Part shown: positions 8,716 to 17,704 of the stretch, piece by piece
Layout: the number at the start of each line of letters is the position of its first letter
How positions within the stretch are numbered: position 1 is the first letter of the stretch
Origin: Streptomyces misionensis
Lineage (GTDB): Bacteria; Actinomycetota; Actinomycetes; Streptomycetales; Streptomycetaceae
Assembly (NCBI RefSeq): GCF_900104815.1
Contig: NZ_FNTD01000004.1
Location: forward strand, 8,098,951 to 8,162,950
Reading direction: 5' to 3'
Length of the DNA stretch: 64,000 bases
The notes under the pieces: model-generated
Told to the model about the DNA's origin: nothing
Database searches by the model: none
The model's input: the letters and a program-made list of their open reading frames with translations, nothing else
Translations under genes and position numbers: made by a program

Positions 8716-8798
8716 GAGGCATGAGGGACCGAGGCATCGGGCGCCGGCGACAGAGACCGCCTTGAGACAGGTGTCCGACAGTACGTCAGAATGCCCGC

Positions 8799-10490
8799 AT
8801 GGTAGATGAATCGATTACTCCGCGTGCCATTGCCGACAGACACTTGGACCAAGTGGCCGCGCATGACCCGATAACCTCGGCTTGGCTGGGCTTGAGACGT
8901 GGTGACGACCGGCAGCCGGATCTCTCGCCGGAAGGCTTCGCGGCCCACGCCGAGATCGCCCGCCACACTCTCGCAGCACTCGACGCCACTCCCGCATCGG
9001 ACGATCCGGCTGAACGAGCCTGCGCCCGGCTACTGCGCGAACGCCTCACCGCCGAGCTCGCGATGGACGACGCCGGCGAGAACTTCCGCCAGCTGCGCAC
9101 CGTCGGTGCGCACGTCGACCAGGTGCGGACGATCTTCTCCTTCATGCCCACCACCACCGATGAGGACTGGGCGGTTGTGGCCGGACGACTGCGCAACCTC
9201 CCCGGTGCGCTGGACGGTTACCGGGTCACCCTTACGGAGGGTGTCTCCCGCGGCCTGCTTGCCGCTCCCCGGCAGGTCACCGGGGTGATCGGCCAGCTCT
9301 CCGACTGGACCGGGGAGGCGGCTGGGCGGCACGCGGGCAGGGACGCGGGCTGGTTCGCCGCCTTTGTCTCGGACGGCCCCGACCGGTTGCGCCCCGATTT
9401 GGACGCCGCCGCCCGGAAGGCCACCGCCGCTGTCGCCGAGTTCCGCGACTGGCTGCGCGACACCTACCTCCCCGCGGCGGCGGACACCCCGGACGCCGTC
9501 GGCCGCGAGCGCTACCTGCGCGCCGCGCGCTACAACACGGGTGCCGAGCTGGATCTGGACGAGGCCTACGCCTGGGCATGGAGCGAGTTCCACCGGACGC
9601 TCGCCGAGATGCGTGTCGAAGCCGAGCGGGTACTGCCCGGCTCCACCCTCCTGGAAGCCATGCACCACTTGGACGGACACGGTCATACGGTCAAGGGCGA
9701 GGAGGCTATCCGTGATTGGCTGCAGCGGCTCATGGACGAGGCGATCACCGCTCTCGACGGGAGCCACTTCGACCTGTCCGGCCCGATCCGCCAGATCGAG
9801 TCCCGGATAGCGCCCGTGGGCAGTGCCTCCGGACCCTACTACCAGGGCCCGAGCCTCGACTTCAGCCGCCCCGGACGCACCTTCCTGCCTACCCTTGGCC
9901 AGGACACCTTTCCGACCTGGCAACTCGTCAGCATCTGGTATCACGAGGGCGTTCCCGGCCACCACCTCCAGCTCGCCCAGTGGGTCGCGGTTGCCGACCG
10001 GCTCAGCCGCTACCAGGTCACCGAGGGCATGGTGAGCGCCAACATCGAGGGCTGGGCCCTGTACGCCGAGCGCTTCATGGACGATCTGGGCTTCTTCTCC
10101 GAGCCCGCGCGCCGCCTCGGCTTCCTGGACGGGCAGATGCTGCGCACGATCCGTGTGATCGTCGACATCGGCATGCACCTCGAACTCGCCATCCCCGCCG
10201 ACTCGGGCTTCCACCCTGGCGAGCGCTGGACACCGGCACTCGCAACGGAATTCATGGCCACCTACAACGGCAGTCCGGCGGCCCGCCGCAAGAGCGAGAT
10301 CGACCGCTACCTCGGCTGGCCCGGACAGGCCATCGGATACAAGCTCGGCGAGCGCGCCTGGCTCCAGGGCCGTGCGGAGGCGAAGCGTCGTCGTGGCGCC
10401 TCCTTCGACCTCAAAGCCTGGCACATGAAGGCGCTTTCCCAGGGCTCTCTCGGCCTTGACGATCTGGTCGACAACCTCGCGGAACTCTAG
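8799..10490 (+). CDS. DUF885 family (M32-like) peptidase-type protein
   Basis: The 563-residue product matches the DUF885 family, alpha-helical proteins with a metallopeptidase-like centre. Around residues 378-390 is W-Y-H-E-G-V-P-G-H-H-L-Q, an H-E-x3-G-H variant of the zinc motif, and at about 415 the usual E-G-W-A-L-Y-A-E-R, which supplies a third metal or catalytic Glu. A C-terminal Y-L-G-W-P-G-Q-A-I-G-Y-K-L-G segment is also typical. No signal peptide, so it is probably cytoplasmic. Family members are thought to be carboxypeptidase-like, but activity for this one is inferred. It stands alone, convergent with the response regulator gene. Confidence 0.92.
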   Translation: MVDESITPRAIADRHLDQVAAHDPITSAWLGLRRGDDRQPDLSPEGFAAHAEIARHTLAALDATPASDDPAERACARLLRERLTAELAMDDAGENFRQLRTVGAHVDQVRTIFSFMPTTTDEDWAVVAGRLRNLPGALDGYRVTLTEGVSRGLLAAPRQVTGVIGQLSDWTGEAAGRHAGRDAGWFAAFVSDGPDRLRPDLDAAARKATAAVAEFRDWLRDTYLPAAADTPDAVGRERYLRAARYNTGAELDLDEAYAWAWSEFHRTLAEMRVEAERVLPGSTLLEAMHHLDGHGHTVKGEEAIRDWLQRLMDEAITALDGSHFDLSGPIRQIESRIAPVGSASGPYYQGPSLDFSRPGRTFLPTLGQDTFPTWQLVSIWYHEGVPGHHLQLAQWVAVADRLSRYQVTEGMVSANIEGWALYAERFMDDLGFFSEPARRLGFLDGQMLRTIRVIVDIGMHLELAIPADSGFHPGERWTPALATEFMATYNGSPAARRKSEIDRYLGWPGQAIGYKLGERAWLQGRAEAKRRRGASFDLKAWHMKALSQGSLGLDDLVDNLAEL

Positions 10491-10680
10491 GCAGCTTCGT
10501 CTGGGGCAGTCCGTCGTTGGTCCAGGCATGCCGTGGCGGCGAGGGTGATCATGGCAACGGAGCCGTCCTGGACAACCACATCGTGTTTCGACCCGCGGGA
10601 CGCCCCACTTGGGAGTACAGACCCGAGGACCGCCCGGGCGACGGCGACCGGCGGTGTGGTGGTTTGTGTTGGTTTTGTGC

Positions 10681-10729
10681 GGGTGGGAGGGGGTGGGTGT
10701 GGGGTGGGGGTGGGGCTGGGGGCTGGGGG
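10681..10729 (+). repeat. G-tract cluster (potential G-quadruplex)
   Basis: Forty-nine bases consist almost only of G-runs of three to five separated by single T, A or TGT/CT spacers; about ten runs are present. It lies between the 3' ends of two convergent genes, in a 390-bp gap that otherwise shows nothing recognisable. The purine strand is the plus strand. Confidence 0.7.
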
Positions 10730-10879
10730 TGTCTAGGCCGGCGGGGTGGATGTGCGCGTGGTGTGGGGCTGGCTGGACGGCGAAGCGTGGTGAAGAGCAC
10801 CTTGTCCGAAGGGGGCCGCGTTCCCCGTCACGTGGCGATCAGCATCGTTGTTGCCCGGGTATGCGGGTGAGATCGCGTG

Positions 10880-11530
10880 TTATGTGGTGGCAACTCGCAG
10901 GAAGCGCAGCACCGCCAGGACGCGGCGGTGGTCGGCGTCGGCCTTGGGCAGGTCGAGTTTGGTGAAGATGCTGTTGATGTGCTTGGCGACAGCGCTCTCG
11001 CTCACGACCAGTTCGGTGGCGATGGCGGAGTTGGAGCGGCCGCCTGCCATCAGTTGCAGTACGTCCCGCTCGCGTGGTGTGAGCCGGTCGAGTGGGTCGC
11101 TGTGGCGGCGTACCAGCAGTTGCGCGACGACCTGCGGGTCGAGAGCGGCACCGCCGGCCGCTACCCGGCGTGCCGCTTCGGCGAATTCGTCGATGTCGGC
11201 GACGCGTTCTTTGAGTAGGTAGCCGACGCCCGAGGTGTTGGTGGCGAGCAGGTCGGCGGCGTACCGCTCTTCCACGTACTGGGACAGCAGGAGCACGGCG
11301 GTGTGCGGGTATTGGCGGCGGATCACCAGTGCGGCGCGTACTCCTTCGTCGGTGAAGGCGGGCGGCATGCGTACGTCGGCCACGGCGATGTCGGGCCGGT
11401 GCTCTTCGACGGCCGCGAGCAGCGCTTCGGCGTCGGCGACTTGTGCGCATATCTCGAAGCCGGCCGCTTCCAGCACCTTGACCACGCCGATGCGCAGCAA
11501 GAGGGAGTCTTCGGCGATCACGGCGCGCAC
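10880..11530 (-). CDS. NarL/FixJ-type response regulator
   Basis: The 216-residue product has a receiver domain (1-120) with the acidic pair E7/D8, phospho-acceptor D52 in A-D-V-R-M-P-P, and a Lys in L-L-K-E-R. A LuxR-type helix-turn-helix (about 148-205) follows with L-T-P-R-E-R-D-V-L-Q-L-M-A-G-G-R-S-N-S-A-I-A and V-A-K-H-I-N-S-I-F-T-K-L. Its start overlaps the end of the histidine kinase gene by 13 bp, so the two are one operon, kinase first. The regulated genes are not evident; the pair probably controls itself or the membrane protein gene upstream (inference). Confidence 0.95.
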   Translation of the reverse strand: MRAVIAEDSLLLRIGVVKVLEAAGFEICAQVADAEALLAAVEEHRPDIAVADVRMPPAFTDEGVRAALVIRRQYPHTAVLLLSQYVEERYAADLLATNTSGVGYLLKERVADIDEFAEAARRVAAGGAALDPQVVAQLLVRRHSDPLDRLTPRERDVLQLMAGGRSNSAIATELVVSESAVAKHINSIFTKLDLPKADADHRRVLAVLRFLRVATT

Positions 11531-12780
11531 GGCAGCTCCACGGTGATGACGGTCGGGCCCCCGGCGGGGCTGTGGCAGGAGAACGTGCCGTCGACGGACG
11601 CGGCGCGCTTGGCGAGTCCGGCGAGCCCGGTGCCGCCGGCTGCTGCGGGATCCGCGCCGCCCGCTCCGTCGTCCGTGACGGTCACCAGCAGTGTCTCCCT
11701 GTTCCGCTTCACCGTCACGTCGGCCCGAGTCGCCTGGGCGTGTTTGACCACGTTTGTCAGGGCTTCGGAGACCACGAAGTACGCGACGGCTTCGATGGTG
11801 GGTGAGGGGCGCTGCGGCAGGTGTACCGCCACGCGTACCGGGATCGGGAGGCGGGCGGCGATTCCGGACAGGGCGGCGTCGAGGCCGCGGTCTTCAAGGA
11901 CGGCCGGATGCAGGCCGCGCACCAGGTTGTTCAGCTCGGCGATCGCCTCCTTCGCCTCGCGGTGGGCTTCGTCGATCATCGTGCGGGCGTCGGCCGGCAG
12001 GTCGCCGAAGGCGGCTTTGGCCAGGCCCAGGTTGACGGCGAGTGAGACGAGGCGCTGCTGGGCGCCGTCGTGCAGGTCGCGTTCGATGCGCCGCCGCTCG
12101 GCGTCGGCGGCGTCGAGCACGCCGGCCCGGCTCTCGGCGAGGTCGGCGACCCGGCGGGTCAGCTTCTCCGTGCGGCTGGGGCCGAGCAGGACTTCGGCGG
12201 CCCGGGTCTGCAGGCGTATCAGGGCGCTGGTCAGCCGGGGCCCGAGGAACAGCAGGGCGAGGCCGCCGGCGGTGATGTATACGGCCTGCGTGCTGTAGCC
12301 GAGGTCGGTGACCCGCCACTGCGGGGGCAGCGCCCAGATCCATACGTAGAGGGAGGCGGCCACGAGAGCGGTGGCCCAGACGGCGAGGACGGTGAGGTCC
12401 AGGACGGCGAGCAGTGGACCTGCCACGGCGTGGTAGCAGGCCTGCCGCCACAGGGCCCGGCCGGTCAGCCGGCGCACCGGCGACTTCCCGTTGCCGCCCG
12501 GCCCGGGTACGGCGGGGCGCGGGAGGTCCTTGCCGGTGAGCGCCCGGTAGCGTCGCCGCTGCCCGGCGGTCAGCAGGGGTGTCACCACGAGTGTGAGCAG
12601 CACGGGCAGCAACGTCACGGCCGCCGCGGCGGGTGTTCGCACCGACGCCGCCATCGCGCCGAGCAGCCAGAGCCACAGCGGCACCGCCGCGAGGTGGAGC
12701 GGCAGGCCGGCGGCGACGAGCGCGCTCCGGTGTCCCGCCTTGCGAAACTGCCGGCCCGGCACCCGCTGCAGCCACGTCAT
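11518..12780 (-). CDS. sensor histidine kinase (HisKA_3 type)
   Basis: From ATG 12780 the product has 420 residues (another ATG three codons earlier is possible). The first part has an N-terminal pair of membrane helices (L-P-L-H-L-A-A-V-P-L-W-L-W-L-L and a P-V-L-L-T-L-V-V-T-P-L-L helix) and another pair at about 125-200. A dimerisation domain carries phospho-acceptor H237 in E-R-D-L-H-D-G-A-Q-Q-R-L. The HATPase_c domain follows, with V-V-S-E-A-L-T-N-V-V-K-H-A (N box) and V-T-D-D-G-A-G-G-A (G1). A conserved Pro-rich linker joins the helices. The 3' end overlaps the response regulator start, so signal and output are co-expressed. The sensed signal is unknown; the absence of a large extracellular loop suggests membrane-based sensing. 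Confidence 0.92.
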   Translation of the reverse strand: MTWLQRVPGRQFRKAGHRSALVAAGLPLHLAAVPLWLWLLGAMAASVRTPAAAAVTLLPVLLTLVVTPLLTAGQRRRYRALTGKDLPRPAVPGPGGNGKSPVRRLTGRALWRQACYHAVAGPLLAVLDLTVLAVWATALVAASLYVWIWALPPQWRVTDLGYSTQAVYITAGGLALLFLGPRLTSALIRLQTRAAEVLLGPSRTEKLTRRVADLAESRAGVLDAADAERRRIERDLHDGAQQRLVSLAVNLGLAKAAFGDLPADARTMIDEAHREAKEAIAELNNLVRGLHPAVLEDRGLDAALSGIAARLPIPVRVAVHLPQRPSPTIEAVAYFVVSEALTNVVKHAQATRADVTVKRNRETLLVTVTDDGAGGADPAAAGGTGLAGLAKRAASVDGTFSCHSPAGGPTVITVELPCAP

Positions 12781-12960
12781 GAAGTGCATGTGCCAAACGG
12801 TAAAGCCGCAGGCCATCCCCGTGCCATGACGCTCGCGCCCGGTTCGGGGGTGCACTTGTCTCCACCCCGGGCCGGAACTCTGCGTGACTGACGGCGCCCT
12901 GGTGTGCGGCGGAGGGTGGAGCACGTGAAGGGGAAAGCCGGCGGGGAGCGGGAAGAGACG

Positions 12961-13440
12961 ATGCGTCAACTGCGATGGTGCGATGAGGAAGTGGCCGCTG
13001 CCGAGGGCTTCGGCCGCGCCGGGGTCATCCCTCTTGACGAAGGGCCGGGGGCGCCGTGCCCGGCGCGGGGCATGCGGCGGGCCGGGCGGCTGCTGGTCGC
13101 CTGCGGGCTCGCCCTGCTGCCGTGGCTGTACGTGCTGGCCACCGGCCTGCCGGCCACCGCGACCGCGGCGCACTGGCCGCTCGCCTGGGTCGGACTCGAC
13201 GCGCTGGAGGCGTTCGGCCTGATCGTCACAGGGCTCCTCGTCGCCCGCGGCGACCGGCGGCACGCCCTGGCGGCCGCCGCGACCGCGACGCTGCTTGTGG
13301 TGGACGCCTGGTTCGACACCACGACCGCGGCCCCGGGCGGCGACTTCGCCACCGCGGTCGCCATGGCGCTCGGCGCCGAGCTGCCGCTCGCCGCGGTGTG
13401 CGGCCGGCTGGCGCTACGGACGCTGAGCCGGCCCGCGTGA
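12961..13440 (+). CDS. four-helix integral membrane protein
   Basis: From ATG 12961 (GGGAAGAG lies just upstream) the product has 159 residues. A hydrophilic, acidic N-terminal region of about 35 residues precedes four hydrophobic segments: a W-L-Y-V-L-A-T-G segment, one with G-L-I-V-T-G-L-L-V, one ending in V-V-D-A-W-F-D-T-T-T, and one in A-E-L-P-L-A-A-V-C-G. The W-F-D-T-T-T-A-A-P-G loop is a recurrent feature of a Streptomyces membrane protein family without known function (from memory). It is divergent from the two-component pair, so the two may share control. A start further upstream at 12904 is possible. Confidence 0.75.
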   Translation: MRQLRWCDEEVAAAEGFGRAGVIPLDEGPGAPCPARGMRRAGRLLVACGLALLPWLYVLATGLPATATAAHWPLAWVGLDALEAFGLIVTGLLVARGDRRHALAAAATATLLVVDAWFDTTTAAPGGDFATAVAMALGAELPLAAVCGRLALRTLSRPA

Positions 13441-13824
13441 CACCGACCGGCCGGCCACGTACCGCGGGCCGAATCGATCCACCGGAGAACACCATGCACC
13501 GCATCACCACCGCCTCTGGACCCGCTGGGCGGTCGCGCCGCCGGGTTGGCCGCCGCCTGGTGGCCGGGTGAAACAGCGCCCTGTCTGCGATGTGCCGGTT
13601 GGGTGTCGGTGGGTGAGTGTCAGGGAGGGCACGTCAGGTAGGTGTGATGTCGCCGGTCGGGCTTTGAGCGGGGGAGGAGTGACTGCTGTGGGGCCGTGCA
13701 TGCGACGGCCGCGGCTGACACGCGGCGATTGCGCGGTGGCCGTGCCCGCTGCTTCTCCGGGGCCGCTGGCGGCGTGGGCTGCAGGGCGGGGCGGCTGCGG
13801 GGCGGCCTCGACGGCCGGTGCCGC
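13441..13824. other. short relics only
   Basis: A short frame opens at ATG 13494 (M-H-R-I-T-T-A-S) after a GGAGAA sequence and ends after about 25 codons at 13571; it looks like the truncated start of a secreted protein. The remainder is downstream of the helicase-associated relic and shows nothing convincing. Confidence 0.35.
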
Positions 13825-14070
13825 GCCCGCCCGTTCCGTGCCCAGCGCGGCGAGGGCGGCGGCGCGCTGCTCCGCGGTGAGCTTGTCCCGCCTCGGCTTG
13901 GTGTCTGGGAGCCATACCCCGGGTTTCACCGGCACCGGCACCGGCTCGACCTCGTCGTCGACCGTGATCCCGTCGACCGTGCTGCGCGGGACGAGCCGCT
14001 TCCCCTCCTTCTCCACCCACCGGGTCGGGGCGGTCGAGCCCCGCTGGAACGCCGCCTCGGCCTTGCACCC
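13825..14070 (-). pseudogene. helicase-associated domain fragment
   Basis: Within a long but low-information minus-strand frame, about 80 residues look genuine: A-A-F-Q-R-G-S-T-A-P-T-R-W-V-E-K-E-G, V-P-R, then G-V-W-L-P-D-T-K-P-R-R-D-K-L-T-A-E-Q-R and A-A-L-A-A-L-G. This is the repeating unit (about 65 residues) of the helicase-associated domain (PF03457) found at the C-termini of large Streptomyces DEAD-box helicases. No helicase motifs lie upstream, so the gene is a remnant. Flanking Arg/Pro-rich translation is not meaningful. Confidence 0.5.
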
Positions 14071-14759
14071 GGCCTTCTTCGGCCCCTCAACGGCGGTGGC
14101 CGACGCCGGCTGGAGCTCCGCCGGGGTGGCGGCCGTCCGGGGGGGCGCTCCGAACGTCCAGCGTGGCCGGCCGCTCCCGCTGTTCGGACATGAGCTGCGC
14201 CCGGGCGCCCGGCTCCTGCCGCCGCCATCTCCAGGTGCCGATGTCATCACCCTTGAAGGTGACGCCCGGCGCGCTGCGGGGAGGGACGCCGTCGGTGTCG
14301 ACCGGATGGGCGAGCGCCCGGTGGTGCCGCTGTCAGTTCCGCGGCCAGGGGTGGTTCGGGTTCGCGTCGTTCTGCGCCGGCTGCTGCGCGCGCTCCGCCG
14401 CCCGCTTCGGGTCCGTGCCGAGGCCGTCCCTTCCGTTGGTGGTCTCCTCGTCCGTGCCCCCGCGCCTCGGGTGGTTGGTCGTCTCCTCCTGCGCGGTGTT
14501 CCAGTCTTCGGCGGCATGGGGGGCGTCCTCGGTGCTCTCCGCGGTGCGGCGGTAGGAGGGGTGGGTGGGGTCCCTCTTGCGGGCGAGGTGGGGGCGTTCA
14601 GGTCCTGCGGCGTTTCACCCGGGGCGGGCCCTGGCACCCTGCCTGCCGGGCGATCGGGGAACTGGGGCGGCCGGTGCGTATGGCGTTCATCTGCGGCTGC
14701 TTCGCTGATGCCGGCCTGCGTCGCGGGATCGACGACGGCCTCCAGGCCGTCGAGAACCG
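14071..14759. other. no supported gene
   Basis: High-G+C sequence between the helicase-associated relic and the Tn3 relic. Open frames exist on both strands but are Arg/Pro- or Val/Gly-rich without family features, as expected from codon-bias shadows of degraded sequence. Confidence 0.35.
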
Positions 14760-15043
14760 GATCTTCGCCGACCACGGCCTGTTCTGCGGCAAGGACGGTG
14801 ACCTGGCCGGCTCCGGCAAGGAGTCCCAGGAGATCTCGGTGCTCGCCGTGCGCCTGCTCCAGTCCGCGCTGGTGCAGGTCGACGCCCTGCTGCTGCGGGA
14901 CGTCCTGCGCGAGGTGAAGTGGCAGAAGCGGCTCACCGACGCCGACCGGCGGGCTCTGTCCCCGTTGTTGCGGACCCGCGTGCTCCTACGACCGGTTCGA
15001 ATTGGACATGGATTCCCCCCTCGACCCCGCGGTTGTGGCCTAA
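14760..15043 (+). pseudogene. Tn3-family transposase C-terminal fragment
   Basis: About 70 residues match the very end of a Tn3-family TnpA: K-E-S-Q-E-I-S-V-L-A-V-R-L-L-Q-S-A-L-V-Q-V, then V-K-W-Q-K-R-L-T-D-A-D-R-R-A-L-S-P-L. A frameshift near 14980 moves the last part (Y-D-R-F-E-L-D-M-D-S) into the next frame, which ends at TAA 15041-15043. It lacks the catalytic domain. No 38-bp Tn3 end was recognised beside it. The stop overlaps the 3' end of the GntR gene on the other strand. Confidence 0.65.
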
Positions 15044-15738
15044 CCCTGGGTGGCCTGGCCTGTGTCGTCGGCCAGAGCAGCCGCGGTCAGGGTGAGGTGT
15101 TGGACCAGGACCGCGGCTGCGGTGCCGGCGTCTCGGGCCAGCACCGCTTCCTCCAGCTTGCGGTGTTCCTCGGCGCCGTCGCGGTCGGGGTTGCGGTGTG
15201 CCGACCAGCGGCGGGCCAGCGCGCTCGCGGTCCACAGCCGGTCGAAGGTCTCCAGCAGTGCGTGGTTGCCACACCCTTCCAGCAGCGTGCGATGGAAGGC
15301 CCTGTGGGCCTCGGCCCATGCGCTGGTGTAGTACTCGCCTTCTTCCGTCGCGTACGCCGGAGTGCGCGCAAGACGATGGTGGGCGGCCCGCACGCGGGCC
15401 TCCCAGTCGACGTCGCCGCGCTCGATGGACATGCGCAGCACTACCGGTTCGACGGTCCGGCGGGCTTCTGCGATCTCCTGCCAGCGGCGGTCGGAGAAGG
15501 ACGGGACCGCGAAACCGCGGTTGGGCAGCCGGTCGGCGAGCCCCTCGCCGACCACCCGCACGAGTGCCTCGCGCACCACCGCCAGGCTCACGCCCTGCTC
15601 CTTGGCGAGTTCCTGCGGTTTGAGGGGGGCGCCGGGGGGGTGGTCCCCGCGCATGATCGCGTCCCGCAGGTGTGCGTAGACCTGCTCGGAAAGCATCTGC
15701 TTCCCCGGCGGGGTCGAGGAGTGCGCCGTCTGACTCAT
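15040..15738 (-). CDS. GntR-family (FadR-type) regulator
   Basis: The 232-residue product starts at ATG 15738 (an ATG three codons earlier is possible). Residues 10-80 are a winged helix (Q-V-Y-A-H-L-R-D-A-I-M-R-G, P-G-A-P-L-K-P-Q-E-L-A, S-L-A-V-V-R-E-A-L). The rest is an all-helical FCD ligand domain with H-R-A-F-H-R-T-L-L-E, a metal-coordinating pattern in this subfamily. Such proteins repress divergent operons and sense small acids. A 14-bp palindrome lies 26 bases upstream of the start codon, consistent with autoregulation. The divergent neighbour is the broken PEBP gene, so its original target may now be lost. Confidence 0.93.
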   Translation of the reverse strand: MSQTAHSSTPPGKQMLSEQVYAHLRDAIMRGDHPPGAPLKPQELAKEQGVSLAVVREALVRVVGEGLADRLPNRGFAVPSFSDRRWQEIAEARRTVEPVVLRMSIERGDVDWEARVRAAHHRLARTPAYATEEGEYYTSAWAEAHRAFHRTLLEGCGNHALLETFDRLWTASALARRWSAHRNPDRDGAEEHRKLEEAVLARDAGTAAAVLVQHLTLTAAALADDTGQATQG

Positions 15739-15763
15739 GAACCGCATCCTAGACGATCCACTG

Positions 15764-15777
15764 GATAATCGATTATC
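15764..15777. promoter_or_regulatory. palindromic GntR-type operator
   Basis: GATAATCGATTATC is a perfect 14-bp palindrome and lies in the 100-bp gap between the divergent GntR and PEBP start codons. A and T are enriched relative to the surroundings. Dyads of this size with an A/T-rich half-site are typical FadR-subfamily operators; binding by this GntR protein is inferred. Confidence 0.55.
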
Positions 15778-15838
15778 GATGGTATGGTCGATTCAGTAGT
15801 CGATGAGGGCGCCCTCGCCCGGAACAGGAACGGCCGCT

Positions 15839-16131
15839 GTGCCTGCCAACGACCCCTTCGCCCGCCTCCCCAGGGCGGACTCGTTCAGCGTCACCAGCAC
15901 TACCGTCACCGACGGCGCCGCGCTGGCCGCCCGAGCAGTACTCCTGCAGCCTGCCTGGCGGGAAGGACATATCCCCGCAGCTGTCCTGGAGCGGCGCCCC
16001 GAACGGCACCAAGAGCTATGCCGTCACCGTCTACGACCCCGACGACGCCCCCCACCGGACCCGGGTTCTGGCACTGGGCGGTCGCCGACATCCCCGCCAC
16101 CACCACCGAGCTCCCCGAGGGAGGCCGGTGA
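15839..16131 (+). pseudogene. YbhB/PEBP-like protein gene, frameshifted and truncated
   Basis: From GTG 15839 the first residues read [20 protein letters not shown]. The frame then moves twice: to [14 protein letters not shown] then [10 protein letters not shown], and then to [14 protein letters not shown]. These are the conserved central strands of the phosphatidylethanolamine-binding/Raf-inhibitor family, with the D-P-D and H-W ligand-site motifs preserved. It stops at 16131 after about 95 of the usual 160-180 residues. Two frameshifts plus truncation make it non-functional unless they are assembly errors. Confidence 0.7.
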
Positions 16132-16261
16132 CGACAAGTCGCGGGGTCTTCGTGGAAGGTGTCGCGCACCCCGAGCTCGGGCGCTGCGGCGCCTGATCCG
16201 GCTGTCGGCGCAGGCGTTGTTCCACCCGTACTGGCGTGGCCGGCCTGGCCGGCGCTGAGCG

Positions 16262-16495
16262 GTGCCCGTCATGCCCGGCCTGCCGCCTGATCCGCCCTGC
16301 CTGCGGGCGATCCTCGCGCACCTGAAGCGGCAGGTCGCCGAGACCGAGACGATTGGCATCTACCTGCGGCTCCAGCGCGACGAGGTGCGCAAGGCCCTCG
16401 CCCGGGCCTCCTCGGCCCCCACCCGGGCAGGCACGCCACAACGCTCTGAACCCCAGCAGCACACGCCGTTGGCATCCCGGGCGCACGGTGGCTGA
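16262..16495 (+). CDS. small hypothetical protein
   Basis: A 77-residue frame starts with GTG 16262 or ATG 16271. The core (P-P-D-P-P-C-L-R-A-I-L-A-H-L, T-I-G-I-Y-L-R-L-Q-R-D-E-V-R-K-A-L-A-R-A) is helical and charged and resembles small proteins I associate with Streptomyces integrative elements. The last 25 residues look random, so the natural stop may be lost. Function unknown. It is convergent with the kinase gene. Confidence 0.45.
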   Translation: MPVMPGLPPDPPCLRAILAHLKRQVAETETIGIYLRLQRDEVRKALARASSAPTRAGTPQRSEPQQHTPLASRAHGG

Positions 16496-16561
16496 CCGCG
16501 AGTTCATGGCCCAGCTCAACCGCAGACGCGACGCACCCCGCGTCTTGACTGAAGGACCAGG

Positions 16562-17704
16562 TCACCAGCTCCTTTCTCGCCTGTGGATGGCATACGCGAT
16601 GAGGGGAAAAACGGCAAAGACGTTGACGGCGGCCAAGACGAGCAGGGCGACGCCCAGGTCGTTGTGCCCATTGCTACCAGCCACAGGGCCGCCGATCATG
16701 AGCGCAATCGTCACACAGGCCAGGGCGACTGCCCAGATCCGTAATGTCCGGACGGCGGCCATGTCCGACCGCTGGATGGGGCGCTGCGGCTTCGTGGGAT
16801 GCGGTCTCGGATCTGCCCGGGCGACGCCGGAAGATACGCGGTTCGGGAGATTGCCGGGGGCAGCTGTCGGCTTCGGCATCTCCTTCGTGGCGATGCGCCA
16901 ACTGGATAGCTTCTCCAACGCGGCAACGGCGTCCAGCCGTTTGTCGGATGCCTTGTCCAGCAGGCCGAAGATCAGCGGTTCGAGGCCGTCGGCCTTCTTC
17001 ATCGGCGGCGGGGGCTGCGTTGCCACGGCGACCACGGTGGCCGTCGGCGAGGCTCCCTTGAACGGGGAGACGCCCTCGACGGCCTGGTAGAGGGTGACGC
17101 CGAGCGCGAACAGGTCGCTCGCGGGCCCTGCTTCCGCTCCACTGATGCGTTCGGGTGCGAGGTACTCCGCAGTCCCGATGACGCTGCCCACGGTGGTGAG
17201 GCGGGTGTCGTCCTGGTGGGCGGCGATCCCGAAGTCGGTCAGCAGGATCCGGCCGTCCTCGGCCATCATGATGTTCGCCGGCTTCACATCACGGTGAACC
17301 ACCCCAGCGTTGTGGGCTGTGTCCAGGGCTTTCAGCATGGCTTCCGCGACATCGGCGACCATCTTCGGCGCCAGCGGGCCCTTCGTCATCTGGTCTGCGA
17401 GGGAGCCGCCGCGGACCAGCTCCATCACGATCCACGGCCGGTCGTCCTCGACGATGACGTCGTAGACCGGGACGATGTGCGGATGGGAGCGGAGCTTGGC
17501 GGCGTTGCGGGCTTCCCGCTCGGCGTATATGAGCCGCTTGGCGTGTTCGCTGGGGTCGAAGGCAGGAGCGAGCCGCATCTCCTTCACCACGACGTCGATT
17601 CTCAGGCGTTCGTCGTGGGCCTGCCAGATGCGGCCGAAGCCGCCCTCGGCGAGCTTGTGTTCCAGACGGTAGCGGTCGGCAATACGACGTCCTGGGGTGG
17701 TCAT
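16562..17704 (-). CDS. membrane-anchored Ser/Thr protein kinase (PknB type)
   Basis: The 380-residue product has a complete Hanks-type kinase domain (about 12-275). It shows the Gly loop G-G-F-G-R-I-W (21-27), catalytic K41, H-R-D-V-K-P-A-N (137-144) with D139, D-F-G at 157-159 and A-P-E at 183-185. A basic linker rich in Pro, Arg and Lys is followed by two hydrophobic helices (about 322-342 and 350-372). Unlike PknB there is no extracellular PASTA domain, so the signal must be sensed in the membrane or cytoplasm. Its ATG overlaps the stop of the Phd-like gene (ATGA), which makes translational coupling likely and fixes the start. Confidence 0.95.
   Translation of the reverse strand: MTTPGRRIADRYRLEHKLAEGGFGRIWQAHDERLRIDVVVKEMRLAPAFDPSEHAKRLIYAEREARNAAKLRSHPHIVPVYDVIVEDDRPWIVMELVRGGSLADQMTKGPLAPKMVADVAEAMLKALDTAHNAGVVHRDVKPANIMMAEDGRILLTDFGIAAHQDDTRLTTVGSVIGTAEYLAPERISGAEAGPASDLFALGVTLYQAVEGVSPFKGASPTATVVAVATQPPPPMKKADGLEPLIFGLLDKASDKRLDAVAALEKLSSWRIATKEMPKPTAAPGNLPNRVSSGVARADPRPHPTKPQRPIQRSDMAAVRTLRIWAVALACVTIALMIGGPVAGSNGHNDLGVALLVLAAVNVFAVFPLIAYAIHRRERSW

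Noticed and set aside
13504..14775. 423-codon minus-strand frame as an intact gene
   Set aside because: Only about 80 residues (helicase-associated domain) are protein-like; the rest is Arg/Pro/Ser-rich out-of-frame translation.
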